Assembly: GCA_050949705.1 (NCBI GenBank)
Contig: JBMNGG010000008.1
Span: forward strand, 1-64,000
Reading direction: 5' to 3'
DNA from: JBMNGG01 sp050949705
Lineage (GTDB): Bacteria; Bacillota; Thermosediminibacteria; Thermosediminibacterales; Tepidanaerobacteraceae
DNA length: 64,000 nucleotides
Shown one piece after another: positions 54,939-63,950 of the stretch. The notes under the pieces were generated by a model, which worked only from the letters and a program-made list of their open reading frames with translations, did not search any database and was not told the origin of the DNA. Each line of letters opens with the position of its first letter. Position 1 is the first letter of the stretch. The translations under genes were made by a program, and so were the position numbers.

Positions 54939-55640
54939 ATGACAAAACTTGTTGTAAATGACATAGAAATTGAATTAGTTAAAAAAAACATAAAAAATAT
55001 CCACCTATCAGTTCACCCGCCAAATGGCAGGGTTCGGATTTCGGCACCCAATAAAATGGATAATGAGGCTATTAGACTATTTGTTATAACAAAATTAGCC
55101 TGGATAAAAAAACAGCGCGCAAAGTTTGAAAAACAGGAGAGACAGCCTGAAAGAGAATTCGTTTCCGGTGAGAGCCACTACTTTTTAGGTGAGCTTTATC
55201 TTTTAAATGTGGTATATACAAATAAAAGAAAACAGGACGTCAAAATTCGCAACAAGACTTATATAGACTTATATGTTCGGGAAGGCAGCACCAAAGAGCA
55301 AAAACAAAATGTTATGAAAGAGTGGTACCGTAGAGAATTAAAAGCTTTGATTCCTCCCCTTATAAACAAATGGGAACCAATGATGGGTGTAAAGGTTAAG
55401 TCTTGGGGAGTAAAATTAATGAAAACAAGGTGGGGCAGCTGTAATACAACTGCCAAGAGAATATGGGTAAATTTAGAACTTGCAAAAAAGAATCCTACTT
55501 GTCTTGAATACATTATAGTGCATGAGATGGTGCATTTACTTGAGCGACTACACAATGAGCGTTTCATTTCATATATGGATAAATTTTTCCCAAATTGGCG
55601 AAGCATCAAAGCGGAATTGAACAGATTAATTTTTGAATAA
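54939..55640 (+). CDS. SprT/YgjP-like zinc metallopeptidase
   Basis: 233 residues, DUF45/YgjP family. Domain order is normal: the N-terminal beta domain (NIHLSVHPPNGRVRISAPNK), then TRWGSCNTTAKRIWVNLEL, and the zinc motif HEMVHLLERLHNERF (HExxH with a downstream His). Members often sit in restriction-modification loci, but no such genes are visible here, and the true role is unknown. ATG 54939 follows AGGAGGAG. Confidence 0.88.
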   Translation: MTKLVVNDIEIELVKKNIKNIHLSVHPPNGRVRISAPNKMDNEAIRLFVITKLAWIKKQRAKFEKQERQPEREFVSGESHYFLGELYLLNVVYTNKRKQDVKIRNKTYIDLYVREGSTKEQKQNVMKEWYRRELKALIPPLINKWEPMMGVKVKSWGVKLMKTRWGSCNTTAKRIWVNLELAKKNPTCLEYIIVHEMVHLLERLHNERFISYMDKFFPNWRSIKAELNRLIFE

Positions 55641-55688
55641 CCAAAGGTTACATATAAATAATATGAGTCTGTAATAGTTACTTTTCCA

Positions 55689-56351
55689 TCATATTTCTAC
55701 TGATTCACCAGGTTTTACGATCAGTACATTTGTTTGGGTATTAGCTTCTACTAGTTTTTTAAACTCCATAGGGTTTTTTTGTATGGGTGGGAAGGTATTG
55801 TAGTGCATCGGTATTACATTTTTAGGCTTAATAAATTCCACTGCCTTGGCTGCATCTTCGATTCCCATGGTAAAAACATCTCCAATGGGCAGTAGTGCCA
55901 GATCTATTTCTTCACTTTGTAGTAAACTCATGTCTCCAAAAAGTGCTGTATCCCCTGCAAAGTAGATTTTTTTATCTCTTAATTCCACTACAAATCCACA
56001 GGCATGACCTCCAGCTATTCCGCTTCCATGAAAGGCTTGGAAGAGTTTCACCGCGCCAAAATCTGCTGGTAGCCACCCGCCCAAGTTTCCTGGCTGAACA
56101 TCAATTCCTTCCTTTTCAAACATTTGGCCTAGTTCAAAAGTGGTGTATACCTTAGCGCCAGAATTTTTAGCAATCGCTACGGTATCACCTAAGTGATCTG
56201 AATGAGCATGTGAGACAAGGATATGTTTAGGCTTTATTTCGTCAGCTTTTTTAGATGCTAAGGGATTTCCCGTTAAAAAAGGATCAAAAAGTAGTGTAAA
56301 CTCACCTTCTGTTATTAAAAAAGCTGCATGACCTAAAAACTCAACCTTCAA
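55689..56351 (-). CDS. UPF0173 metal-dependent hydrolase (beta-lactamase fold)
   Basis: 220 residues. The metal-binding motif HAHSDHLGD is at about 51-59; LGHAAFLI opens the protein, GDTALFGDM carries the Asp ligand, and the closing VIPMHYNTFP His is present. It is a cytosolic hydrolase of unknown substrate. I chose TTG 56351 behind GAGGTG; the longer frame to 56405 adds non-conserved residues. Confidence 0.88.
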   Translation of the reverse strand: MKVEFLGHAAFLITEGEFTLLFDPFLTGNPLASKKADEIKPKHILVSHAHSDHLGDTVAIAKNSGAKVYTTFELGQMFEKEGIDVQPGNLGGWLPADFGAVKLFQAFHGSGIAGGHACGFVVELRDKKIYFAGDTALFGDMSLLQSEEIDLALLPIGDVFTMGIEDAAKAVEFIKPKNVIPMHYNTFPPIQKNPMEFKKLVEANTQTNVLIVKPGESVEI

Positions 56352-56678
56352 TAAAAACACCTCGACTTTTTTGACTATTATATCAAATAAGTTAAACTTC
56401 AGCAAAACATCCCTGTTTAGCTTCTACATCAGGCCATATTATTTAAACAATAGCCTTTTTAGATAGTAAAACAAATCTTAATTTAGTGAGTTTTGGGGTG
56501 GTTTCGTTTTTATACTGAATAAGAAGGAAATTTTGCAGAAATAAAGAAATTAGTATTTAGAGATAAAGCAACAATCGTGTAATAAATACTGTTAGATTTA
56601 AAAGGTTATAATTAGAAAAGGAGTTAATGGGATAAGTATTTTCAGAGCTTAATTAAACATATATGGAGGGTAATAGTA
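56352..56678. other. Gene-free stretch
   Basis: AT-rich spacer between divergent genes with no recognised RNA or repeat. Confidence 0.5.
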
Positions 56679-57326
56679 ATGTTTCTAGACCGTAATGATG
56701 CGGCAATGCAGTTGGCAGGAAAACTCATGAAATATAAAAACGATTCTAATACCATTGTATTTGCTATTCCCCGGGGTGGTGTAATCATAGCAGATGTGAT
56801 ATGCGAACAATTAAACCTTCCTTTGGACATTGTTGTTACAAGGAAAATCGGAGCTCCATTAAACAAAGAGATAGCCATAGGAGCAGTAGACCCCGTGGGT
56901 GGTAGAATCTTAAATCATCAAGCTATTATTATGCTTCGTGTTAGTGAAAAATATTTAGAAGAGGAAGCTCAACGCAAGGCTAAAGAGGCAAAGAGCAGGT
57001 TGAAAAAGTATAGGGGCAAAGATGACTATTATGACCTTTCAGGTAAAAATGCTATACTTGTAGATGATGGGATAGCTACGGGTTATACGGTAATGGCGGC
57101 ATTAAATTTCTTAAGGGAACTTAAACCTAAAAAATTGATTTTAGGCACTCCAGTTATAGCTCCTGATACCCTTTTAAAAATGGAAAAACAGGTTGAAGAA
57201 CTATCCTATTTAATATCTCAGGAGCCATTTTATGCTGTCGGTCAGTTCTATGAAAAGTTTCCTGAGGTTTCTGATGCAAGTGTAATGAAAGCATTGACAA
57301 AAAGAGATTTCCCCAAAAGCATGTAA
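56679..57326 (+). CDS. Phosphoribosyltransferase-family protein
   Basis: 215 residues. A PRPP-binding loop reads AILVDDGIATGYTVMAAL (about 126-143), with FAIPRGGVIIADVI and RKIGAPLNKEIAIGA earlier, as in the group often fused or adjacent to dienelactone-hydrolase-like proteins. No base substrate can be assigned. ATG follows TGGAGGG. Confidence 0.82.
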   Translation: MFLDRNDAAMQLAGKLMKYKNDSNTIVFAIPRGGVIIADVICEQLNLPLDIVVTRKIGAPLNKEIAIGAVDPVGGRILNHQAIIMLRVSEKYLEEEAQRKAKEAKSRLKKYRGKDDYYDLSGKNAILVDDGIATGYTVMAALNFLRELKPKKLILGTPVIAPDTLLKMEKQVEELSYLISQEPFYAVGQFYEKFPEVSDASVMKALTKRDFPKSM

Positions 57327-57435
57327 CATCAATCATTAGGCAATGGCATCTTCCTTCTCCATTGCCATAATAACCCAAAAATGAGGGTTCCTCTCTGGTT
57401 TACTGGCATAAAAACTCACTTTAACAAAAAACAAA

Positions 57436-57460
57436 ACCGGATGTCCATCCGGTATTTTTT
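57436..57460. terminator. Terminator
   Basis: Perfect 8-bp stem ACCGGATG/CATCCGGT (57436-57443 with 57446-57453) then a T run; between convergent genes. Confidence 0.75.
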
Positions 57461-57520
57461 TATTATAAAACTTTCAGAAGGGAACAACATAAAATATTAG
57501 CAAAGAGATAATATAATTCT

Positions 57521-58507
57521 TTAAACACTATCTGCAGGAAAGACTACCCCCATTTGCCTTCGGGCTTCATCAAGAACTTTCATTACAGATAATGAAAGAT
57601 TATGTGAATTAACATCTGATTGCTCTTTGCCGTTTTTTATTAGATTTATAAATTCATTGACTTCATAGTACATTTCTTCATTTCTTTGATATTGGGATAT
57701 ATCTTCCACTGTTCCGTTTCTATAATATATGGCAGCTTTTTTGGGTATGTAAATTCTATTAAGAACTATGCTGCCCTGCTCTCCCTGAAATTCGCTAGGC
57801 ATTGCTGAATCAGTTATTTTGGAATGTATAATAACTGCCTCCATATCATCATATTTTAGACAGACTGTCCCCTGACCGTCTACTCCTGAATCCAGCAAAA
57901 GACAACTCGCTATGATTTCTTTGGGTTCGCCGAAAAGGTATAAAACAGGATAAACACAATATACACCAATATCCATCAGAGACCCTGCTGAGAATTGTGG
58001 ATTAAATATATTAGATAGCTTACCTTGTTTAAAACTATCATATCGGGAAGAATATTGACAGTAACTTACAACAGCCCTTCGGATTTTACCAATTTTGTGT
58101 AGATTATGTTTGATTACAATAAAATTAGGCAGAAACGTTGTTTTCATGGCTTCCATAAGTACAACCTTATTTTCTTTTGCAGCTTTAATCATATTAATGA
58201 CTTCTCTACTGTTAGAAGCCAAAGGCTTTTCACATAGTACATGTTTACGGTTGTTTAGAAATAGTATAGACTGTTCACTATGTAAAGAATTTGGACTTGC
58301 TATGTAAACTGCGTCGATTTCAGGGCTTCTGGCCATTTTTTCTAAATCAGTAAATATGTTTGTTACACCATATTTTTCTGAAAAAGACTTTGCTCTCTCT
58401 TTGGTACGGGAATATACTGCATTTAGTTTAAAATCTTTATTTAAACTTGCTGCTTTTATAAAAGCTTCGGTAATCCAGCTAGTACCAACAACTCCAAATC
58501 TAACCAT
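57521..58507 (-). CDS. Gfo/Idh/MocA-family oxidoreductase
   Basis: 328 residues. The Rossmann start FGVVGTSWITEAFI, the signature HVLCEKPLASN (with the active-site Lys) at about 93-103, and the C-terminal alpha/beta domain with MDIGVYCVYP are present. It probably oxidises a sugar or cyclitol with NAD(P); substrate unknown. AGGATTT precedes the ATG. It is transcribed away from fhs. Confidence 0.87.
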   Translation of the reverse strand: MVRFGVVGTSWITEAFIKAASLNKDFKLNAVYSRTKERAKSFSEKYGVTNIFTDLEKMARSPEIDAVYIASPNSLHSEQSILFLNNRKHVLCEKPLASNSREVINMIKAAKENKVVLMEAMKTTFLPNFIVIKHNLHKIGKIRRAVVSYCQYSSRYDSFKQGKLSNIFNPQFSAGSLMDIGVYCVYPVLYLFGEPKEIIASCLLLDSGVDGQGTVCLKYDDMEAVIIHSKITDSAMPSEFQGEQGSIVLNRIYIPKKAAIYYRNGTVEDISQYQRNEEMYYEVNEFINLIKNGKEQSDVNSHNLSLSVMKVLDEARRQMGVVFPADSV

Positions 58508-58976
58508 CTAAATCCTCCCAAATCTTTTTACTATTATAATAATATAAGAATTTCGAATAGCTTTCAATATCAAGTTACATTACCTTTTGATAGATAACAG
58601 CATAAACACTAAGGATAAAATGTTCTTTCGTATAATAGTATTGAAAAAAACTTGTCGATATAGTATCATAAAGCTTAGTTTGTGAAAACAGTAACAAACA
58701 ATAAAAGTAAAAACGAAAGCTTGTATGCAAATGTTTACTTGTATTTTAATGAAGAAAAAACCACAGAATAAGCTAAGGTTCTTTCAAGATAAAGTTTTTG
58801 ATTTTATAAACAGAGCTGGGAATATGTTCATTAATCAAGTAAAATCTAAAGCATATATGGCTTTCCACTAGATGGTATCACCATCCCATTGGTGTAACAT
58901 AAATCCATGGGCTTACATATAACACTATTACTACTTTCTAAATTGAAAGCTAGCTAATCTTCAAGGAGGAAATCAA
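58508..58976. other. Gene-free stretch before fhs
   Basis: About 470 AT-rich bases. Near the end, GATGG/CCATC (58871-58875 with 58881-58885) and CCCAT/ATGGG (58885-58889 with 58907-58911) could form two adjacent stems upstream of fhs. I do not recognise a riboswitch class (in particular no THF motif). Confidence 0.4.
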
Positions 58977-60656
58977 ATGACATACAAGAGCGACATTGAA
59001 ATTGCCCAAGAAGCAAAAATCAAGCACATCAAGGACATAGCTGATAAAGTTGGCCTTACTGAAGATGATTTGGAATATTACGGCAAATATAAGGCCAAAA
59101 TCGATTACAAGCTGTTAGAACGGTATAAGGACAAAAGAGATGCCAAGCTTATACTTACAACAGCTATCAATCCAACACCTGCCGGTGAAGGGAAAACTAC
59201 AACTACAGTTGGATTGGGCGATGCCTTAAGTAAACTAGGTAAAAACACCATGATTGCCCTTAGAGAACCTTCACTGGGGCCTGTCTTCGGAATAAAAGGC
59301 GGTGCTGCAGGTGGCGGGTATGCTCAAGTTGTGCCCATGGAAGATATCAACCTTCATTTTACAGGTGATTTCCATGCTATCGGTGCAGCTAACAATCTTT
59401 TAGCCGCAATGGTAGATAATCATATTTATCAAGGAAATGAACTAAACATTGACCCTCGCCGCATTACTTGGAAAAGATGTGTAGATATGAACGACCGTCA
59501 GTTAAGGTTTGTCGTGGACGGACTAGGGGGGAGAGTCAACGGGATACCTAGAGAAGATGGATATGATATAACAGTAGCTTCAGAAATAATGGCCGTATTT
59601 TGCTTGGCTAGTGATTTGGAGGATTTAAAAAACCGCCTTGCTCGGATTATCATAGGCTACACCTATGATGGAAAACCGGTTACAGCTGGTCAGTTGAAAG
59701 CTCAGGGGGCTATGGCAGCACTATTAAAAGATGCCTTCAAACCTAACTTGGTTCAAACCCTGGAAGGCACACCTGCTTTTGTACACGGAGGTCCTTTTGC
59801 CAATATTGCTCACGGATGTAACAGCATTATCGCTACAAAAATGGCCATGAAGTTGGCTGATTATGTGGTAACGGAAGCAGGTTTTGGTGCAGATTTGGGT
59901 GCGGAGAAGTTTTTGGATATTAAATGTCGTATGGCAGGACTTAGGCCGGATGCAGTTGTAATTGTTGCAACTATTCGTGCCTTGAAATATAATGGAAACG
60001 TCAAGAAGGAAGACTTAAATCAGGAAAATCTGGAGGCTTTAAAACAAGGACTGCCAAACCTCTTGAAACATGTGGAGAACATTACTAAAAAATACGGTAT
60101 CCCGGCAGTTGTCGCTATTAACCAGTTCCCAACTGATACTGAAAAAGAGCTGGCACTAGTTCAAGAAGAATGTAATCGCCTAGGCGTAAATGCTGTACTT
60201 TCCGAAGTTTGGGCTAAGGGTAGCGAAGGTGGTCTGGAGCTTGCAAAAGAAGTTGTGAGCATCACTAAAGAAGGTGGAAACAACTTCAAGCCAATCTATG
60301 ACCTAGATATGGGTCTTAAAGATAAAATCACTACTATTGCCCGGGAAATATACGGTGCTGATGGAGTTGAATTTACTCCTGCAGCTGTGAGAGAGATAAA
60401 CACCTTGGAAGAATTAGGATTTAAAAATGTACCTATTTGCATAGCAAAAACCCAGTATTCTTTAACTGATAATCCTAAATTATTAGGTCGGCCAACTGGA
60501 TTTAAGATAAATGTAAGAAATGTTAGAATTTCTGCCGGTGCAGGCTTTGCCGTAGTACTTACAGGTGCTATTATGACAATGCCTGGTCTTCCCAAACGTC
60601 CGGCAGCAGAAAACATCGACGTAGAAAGAGATGGTAAGATAACAGGGTTGTTTTAA
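58977..60656 (+). CDS. fhs: Formate-tetrahydrofolate ligase
   Basis: 559 residues. It makes 10-formyl-THF from formate, THF and ATP. The P-loop-like TPAGEGKTTTTVGLGDAL (about 69-86), REPSLGPVFGIKGGAAGGGYAQV-type segment, NIAHGCNSI and TEAGFGADLGAEKF are complete. The gene heads a one-carbon cluster with fchA and folD; a repeat-rich spacer of 585 bp separates it from them. AAGGAGG precedes the ATG. In acetogens and purine or amino-acid fermenters it works in the methyl branch or in reverse to harvest ATP; the direction cannot be told. Confidence 0.97.
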   Translation: MTYKSDIEIAQEAKIKHIKDIADKVGLTEDDLEYYGKYKAKIDYKLLERYKDKRDAKLILTTAINPTPAGEGKTTTTVGLGDALSKLGKNTMIALREPSLGPVFGIKGGAAGGGYAQVVPMEDINLHFTGDFHAIGAANNLLAAMVDNHIYQGNELNIDPRRITWKRCVDMNDRQLRFVVDGLGGRVNGIPREDGYDITVASEIMAVFCLASDLEDLKNRLARIIIGYTYDGKPVTAGQLKAQGAMAALLKDAFKPNLVQTLEGTPAFVHGGPFANIAHGCNSIIATKMAMKLADYVVTEAGFGADLGAEKFLDIKCRMAGLRPDAVVIVATIRALKYNGNVKKEDLNQENLEALKQGLPNLLKHVENITKKYGIPAVVAINQFPTDTEKELALVQEECNRLGVNAVLSEVWAKGSEGGLELAKEVVSITKEGGNNFKPIYDLDMGLKDKITTIAREIYGADGVEFTPAAVREINTLEELGFKNVPICIAKTQYSLTDNPKLLGRPTGFKINVRNVRISAGAGFAVVLTGAIMTMPGLPKRPAAENIDVERDGKITGLF

Positions 60657-60735
60657 AATTTAAGACGATTATTGGATAACTAATCTAGAAAGAGAGATAT
60701 ACAATCTGATAGAAAGATGTAAGTTACAATATCGA

Positions 60736-61152
60736 CCGTCATGTAATATCGTTCGCTCAGAATCTTTTTTCGATGGCTCAAAGCCACGATTTTGGCGAAA
60801 GCCTAAAGCTGCTTTTAACTAGATCTAATCTTGAAAATAACATATCAAAGGTCAGATTTGACTAATATGACATTTTCATTTCTGTTGTACTTCGAGAAAA
60901 GCTTCTTTACGGCTTTCTTAAAATCTCAGCAAGATCTATTGGCGAAAAATATAATTCGCTCGCAGACATTACATGACACCCATCAAGTGGCAGTAAAAAT
61001 TTATTCAGATTTATTTATAACATATTTTATTGGAAGAAATACTTGAATATGTAAGATAGGGTCTAGAAGAAAGGATTCATTTAATCATATTTTTACTGAA
61101 GCAAATATTTATATTCAAAAAGAGATTTTGTGCAAGCGGTATTACATGACGG
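60736..61152. repeat. MITE-like element with terminal inverted repeats
   Basis: The 417-bp segment starts with CCGTCATGTAATA and ends with its exact reverse complement (61140-61152). The similarity extends inward over about 36 bases with some mismatches (to the AATCT-TTTTT words). A third, more diverged inverse copy of the end lies internally at about 60945-60979 (AATTCGCTCGCAGACATTAC then ATGAC). No open reading frame fits a transposase, and no target duplication is obvious. It fills the spacer between fhs and fchA. Confidence 0.6.
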
Positions 61153-61241
61153 CTACTAAAGTAACTAATTCACTTATACACTTGACTTCATAAACTTATA
61201 TAGAGCAACAGGTGTTTAAAAAACTATTAGGAGGATGATTA

Positions 61242-61874
61242 ATGTTAATTGAAAAAAGTTGTAAGGATTTTGTACAAGTCCTATCATCCAAAGAGCCCGT
61301 TCCTGGAGGAGGAGGAGCGGCAGCCTTGGTGGGTGCCATAGGAATGGCTTTAGGCAATATGGTTGGTAACTTGACTGTAGGAAAAAAGAAATATATGGAT
61401 GTAGAATCTGAAGTATATTCAATTATGGAAAAGGTGACAAAGTTACAGCAGGATTTACTTTCAATGGTAGATGGTGATGCAAAGGTTTTTGGTGAAGTAG
61501 CAAAGGTCTACAGCATGCCAAAGGATACACCGGAAGAAAAAGCAGCTCGGGAAGCAGCTATGGAAAAGGCATTAAAACGAGCTTGCAGTGTGCCAATGGA
61601 TATTATTAGAACCGCCTTAGAGGCTATAAAGCTTCAGGCGCGACTTGGAGAGATAGGATCCATAATGGCTTTAAGTGATGTAGGTGTAGGAGTTTTATGT
61701 TTAAAGGCTGCATTAATTAGTGGGAAACTAAATGTAATAATAAATTTGAACGGAATAAAAGATGAAAGCTTTGTTTCTAAAGTCAGTAAGGAAATGGATG
61801 CTTTGGTGGAAGAAGGTATCAAAATTGCTGATGCGACCTACGCTAAAGTGGAACAAAGGCTTACAAAAAAATAA
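61242..61874 (+). CDS. fchA: Cyclodeaminase/cyclohydrolase family protein (methenyl-THF cyclohydrolase candidate)
   Basis: 210 residues of the formimidoyl-THF cyclodeaminase family. The conserved start EKSCKDFVQVLSSKEPVPGG and then GGGAAALVGAIGMALGNMVGNLT is intact, as is KALKRACSVPMDI. Relatives either release ammonia from formimino-THF (purine or histidine fermentation) or, as in methylotrophs, act as methenyl-THF cyclohydrolase. Directly followed after 12 bases by a folD gene that lacks cyclohydrolase residues, which favours the second role here. AGGAGGAT precedes the ATG. Confidence 0.88.
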   Translation: MLIEKSCKDFVQVLSSKEPVPGGGGAAALVGAIGMALGNMVGNLTVGKKKYMDVESEVYSIMEKVTKLQQDLLSMVDGDAKVFGEVAKVYSMPKDTPEEKAAREAAMEKALKRACSVPMDIIRTALEAIKLQARLGEIGSIMALSDVGVGVLCLKAALISGKLNVIINLNGIKDESFVSKVSKEMDALVEEGIKIADATYAKVEQRLTKK

Positions 61875-61886
61875 GGAGGTTTGTAA

Positions 61887-62744
61887 ATGTACAAAATACT
61901 CAGCGGCAAGGATGTAGCGGCGGCCTTAAAGGAAAAGCTTACCGATGAAGTAAAGGAACTAAAGCAACAGGGGAAGACTCCTGGTCTTTGTATAGTAATG
62001 GCAGGAGATAGACCGGATTCTGCATCTTATATAAAAGGTGCTGTAAAAAGGTGTACTGATATAGGTATAGACTGCCAGGTAGAAAAACTGCCAGAAGAAA
62101 TAAGCCAGGATGAATTTTTAAAAGTCCTTGATAGATTAAATAGGGATTCAAAAATAAACGGTTTTATTATCATGATGCCACTTCCCGAGCAGATTTCGGA
62201 AGATGTAGTCAAGTATAAAATCGCACCTGAAAAGGACGTGGATTGCTTTAATCCCATCAATGTAAGCAAGGTAATGAGTGGGGACAGAGATGGGTTTACT
62301 CCATGTACACCACAAGCAGTAGTTGAGATTTTGGATCATTACGGAATCAAAATTGAAGGAAAAAGAGTAGTGATCATCGGAAGAAGTATGGTAGTAGGGA
62401 GACCCTTAGCAATGATGTTACTTAAGCGAAATGCTACAGTTACAATTTGCCATACCAGAACAAAAGACCTTGCCCATGAAGCTAAGAGAGCAGAAATACT
62501 CATTGCTGCAGCGGGGAAAGCCCGCATGGTTACAAAGGATATGGTAAGTGACGGTGCTGTTGTTATTGATGTAGGAATTAATTTTGATGAAAACGGAAAG
62601 ATGTGCGGTGATGTGGACTTTGACAATGTCAGCCCAATTGCAGGGCAAATTACACCTGTTCCCGGAGGAGTTGGTTCAGTTACATCTACAGTCCTTGCCA
62701 AGCATGTAATAGAAGCATTTAAACTTCAGCAGAAAACTCTTTAA
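61887..62744 (+). CDS. folD: Methylene-THF dehydrogenase (FolD), cyclohydrolase residues missing
   Basis: 285 residues, normal FolD length and fold: NAD(P) site IGRSMVVGRPLAMMLL, the PGGVGSVTSTVL end, and PEKDVDCFNP with the Asp kept. The usual folate-site motif (S-x-x-Y-V-x-x-K-x-K) reads SASYIKGAVKR: Tyr48 is kept but the catalytic Lys is Ala52. The usual VQLPLP reads IMMPLP, so the Gln is Met96. In characterised bifunctional enzymes this Lys and Gln are required for cyclohydrolase activity. The protein is therefore probably a dehydrogenase only, with FchA next door supplying the other step. AGGAGG precedes the ATG. Confidence 0.93.
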   Translation: MYKILSGKDVAAALKEKLTDEVKELKQQGKTPGLCIVMAGDRPDSASYIKGAVKRCTDIGIDCQVEKLPEEISQDEFLKVLDRLNRDSKINGFIIMMPLPEQISEDVVKYKIAPEKDVDCFNPINVSKVMSGDRDGFTPCTPQAVVEILDHYGIKIEGKRVVIIGRSMVVGRPLAMMLLKRNATVTICHTRTKDLAHEAKRAEILIAAAGKARMVTKDMVSDGAVVIDVGINFDENGKMCGDVDFDNVSPIAGQITPVPGGVGSVTSTVLAKHVIEAFKLQQKTL

Positions 62745-62928
62745 AGAAATCCAAAATTCTACGAATTTAACAAGTTAAAAATACAATTTAATAAAATTAC
62801 ATTTATATTTATCGGGAATACGTAGCTGTGCTTAGGAATAATTGACCTGAAATGTCTTTAAAGGGTATAATAAATATGAGGGAAAATACTGAATTAATTT
62901 AAATTGAAAGTATCAAAGGAGGTTAATT

Positions 62929-63165
62929 ATGACTGAAAATAATTGCTGCTGTTCCTGTAAAGGTAAAGACAAAGAAGTCGAGACATTTAGAGTGCTTTTA
63001 GCCCATTGGATTGAGCATAATAATTCACACGAGCAAGGTTTTAGAGAATGGGCACAAAAGGCAGAGAAGCTTGGAAATGCAAAAGTATATGAAATGATAT
63101 CAAAAGCCGCTGACTCCCTAAAAGTTGCTAGTGATTACTTACTTGAAGCAAAAAAACATATTTAG
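62929..63165 (+). CDS. Small Cys-rich protein of unknown function
   Basis: 78 residues: a CCCSCKGKDKE N-terminus with four Cys in seven positions, followed by a helical region (HWIEHNNSHEQGFREWAQKA...KAADSLKVASDYLLEAKKHI). The Cys cluster and two His suggest metal binding. It is followed after 13 bases by the CooT-type nickel protein gene, so a role in metal handling is likely but unproven. AAAGGAGG precedes the ATG. Confidence 0.75.
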   Translation: MTENNCCCSCKGKDKEVETFRVLLAHWIEHNNSHEQGFREWAQKAEKLGNAKVYEMISKAADSLKVASDYLLEAKKHI

Positions 63166-63178
63166 TGAGGTGCTTCAA

Positions 63179-63376
63179 ATGTGCGAATCTAAGGTCTATA
63201 TTCTGGAAAACGGCCATGAAAAGAAATTAATGGACAATGTTATTCAAATAGAACCTCAAGACGGAAAATTGTTTATGCGTGATCTTTTTGGTGAACAAAA
63301 AATTGTAGACGCTGTAATTAAAGAGGTTAAACTTCTTGAACACAAGATAATCCTTGAGAGTGAGAAAGCAAAATGA
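63179..63376 (+). CDS. cooT: CooT-family nickel-binding protein
   Basis: 65 residues matching CooT: the start MCESKVYILENG with the Ni-binding Cys2, MDNVIQIEPQDGKL, and LFGEQKIVDAVIKEVKLLEHKIIL. In CODH systems CooT delivers nickel, so a nickel enzyme such as carbon monoxide dehydrogenase probably exists elsewhere in the genome. ATG 63179 follows GTGAGG; overlaps the next gene by four bases. Confidence 0.88.
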   Translation: MCESKVYILENGHEKKLMDNVIQIEPQDGKLFMRDLFGEQKIVDAVIKEVKLLEHKIILESEKAK

Positions 63377-63780
63377 ATATAGCAGTAGTAGATGGCATGG
63401 GAGGAGGCATAGGAAGTCAAATTATATCACTATTAAGGCAGGATTTGCCTAATGATGTCAAGATTTATGCCTTAGGTACTAATTCTGCTGCTACATCTAG
63501 CATGATGAAAGAAAAGGCAAACAAAGGTGCTACCGGTGAAAACGCCATTGCCTTTGTAGTAAATAAGGTGGATGTAATTATTGGCTCTCTTGGAATAGTA
63601 ATCCCTAACTCTATGATGGGAGAAATAACCCCTGGTATTGCAGAAGCCATAGTTTCCTGTAGAGCTAAAAAGATTCTCATACCTATTATAGATAATGAGG
63701 ATATAAATTTACTTGGAGTTGAAAGGAAACCTTTGTTTTTGGCTATAAAAGATGCTATTGAAAATATTAAACATCTGTAA
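63373..63780 (+). CDS. DUF3842-family protein
   Basis: 135 residues. Rossmann-like N-terminus NIAVVDGMGGGIGSQIISLL, ALGTNSAATSSMMKEKANKGATGENAI, then VIIGSLGIVIPNSMMGEIT. Found beside CooT-type proteins in Clostridia; function unknown. It overlaps cooT by four bases (ATGA), so the two are co-translated. Confidence 0.85.
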   Translation: MNIAVVDGMGGGIGSQIISLLRQDLPNDVKIYALGTNSAATSSMMKEKANKGATGENAIAFVVNKVDVIIGSLGIVIPNSMMGEITPGIAEAIVSCRAKKILIPIIDNEDINLLGVERKPLFLAIKDAIENIKHL

Positions 63781-63950
63781 TTTAGGGTAAAAGGGTGCAA
63801 CATGGTTAATATTTAGTAGTATGAGTTGATATAAATTACCAATAAACAATTTCATGAAAGCCCATATAATTGGTATTATCAAGGTTTAGAATATTGGTAT
63901 GATTTATGCTATTAATTTAGTGTAAATCATTTTTTTTTAGGAGGGATTCC

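Noticed and set aside
58871..58911. THF riboswitch before fhs
   Set aside because: The hairpins present do not contain the conserved words of the tetrahydrofolate aptamer.
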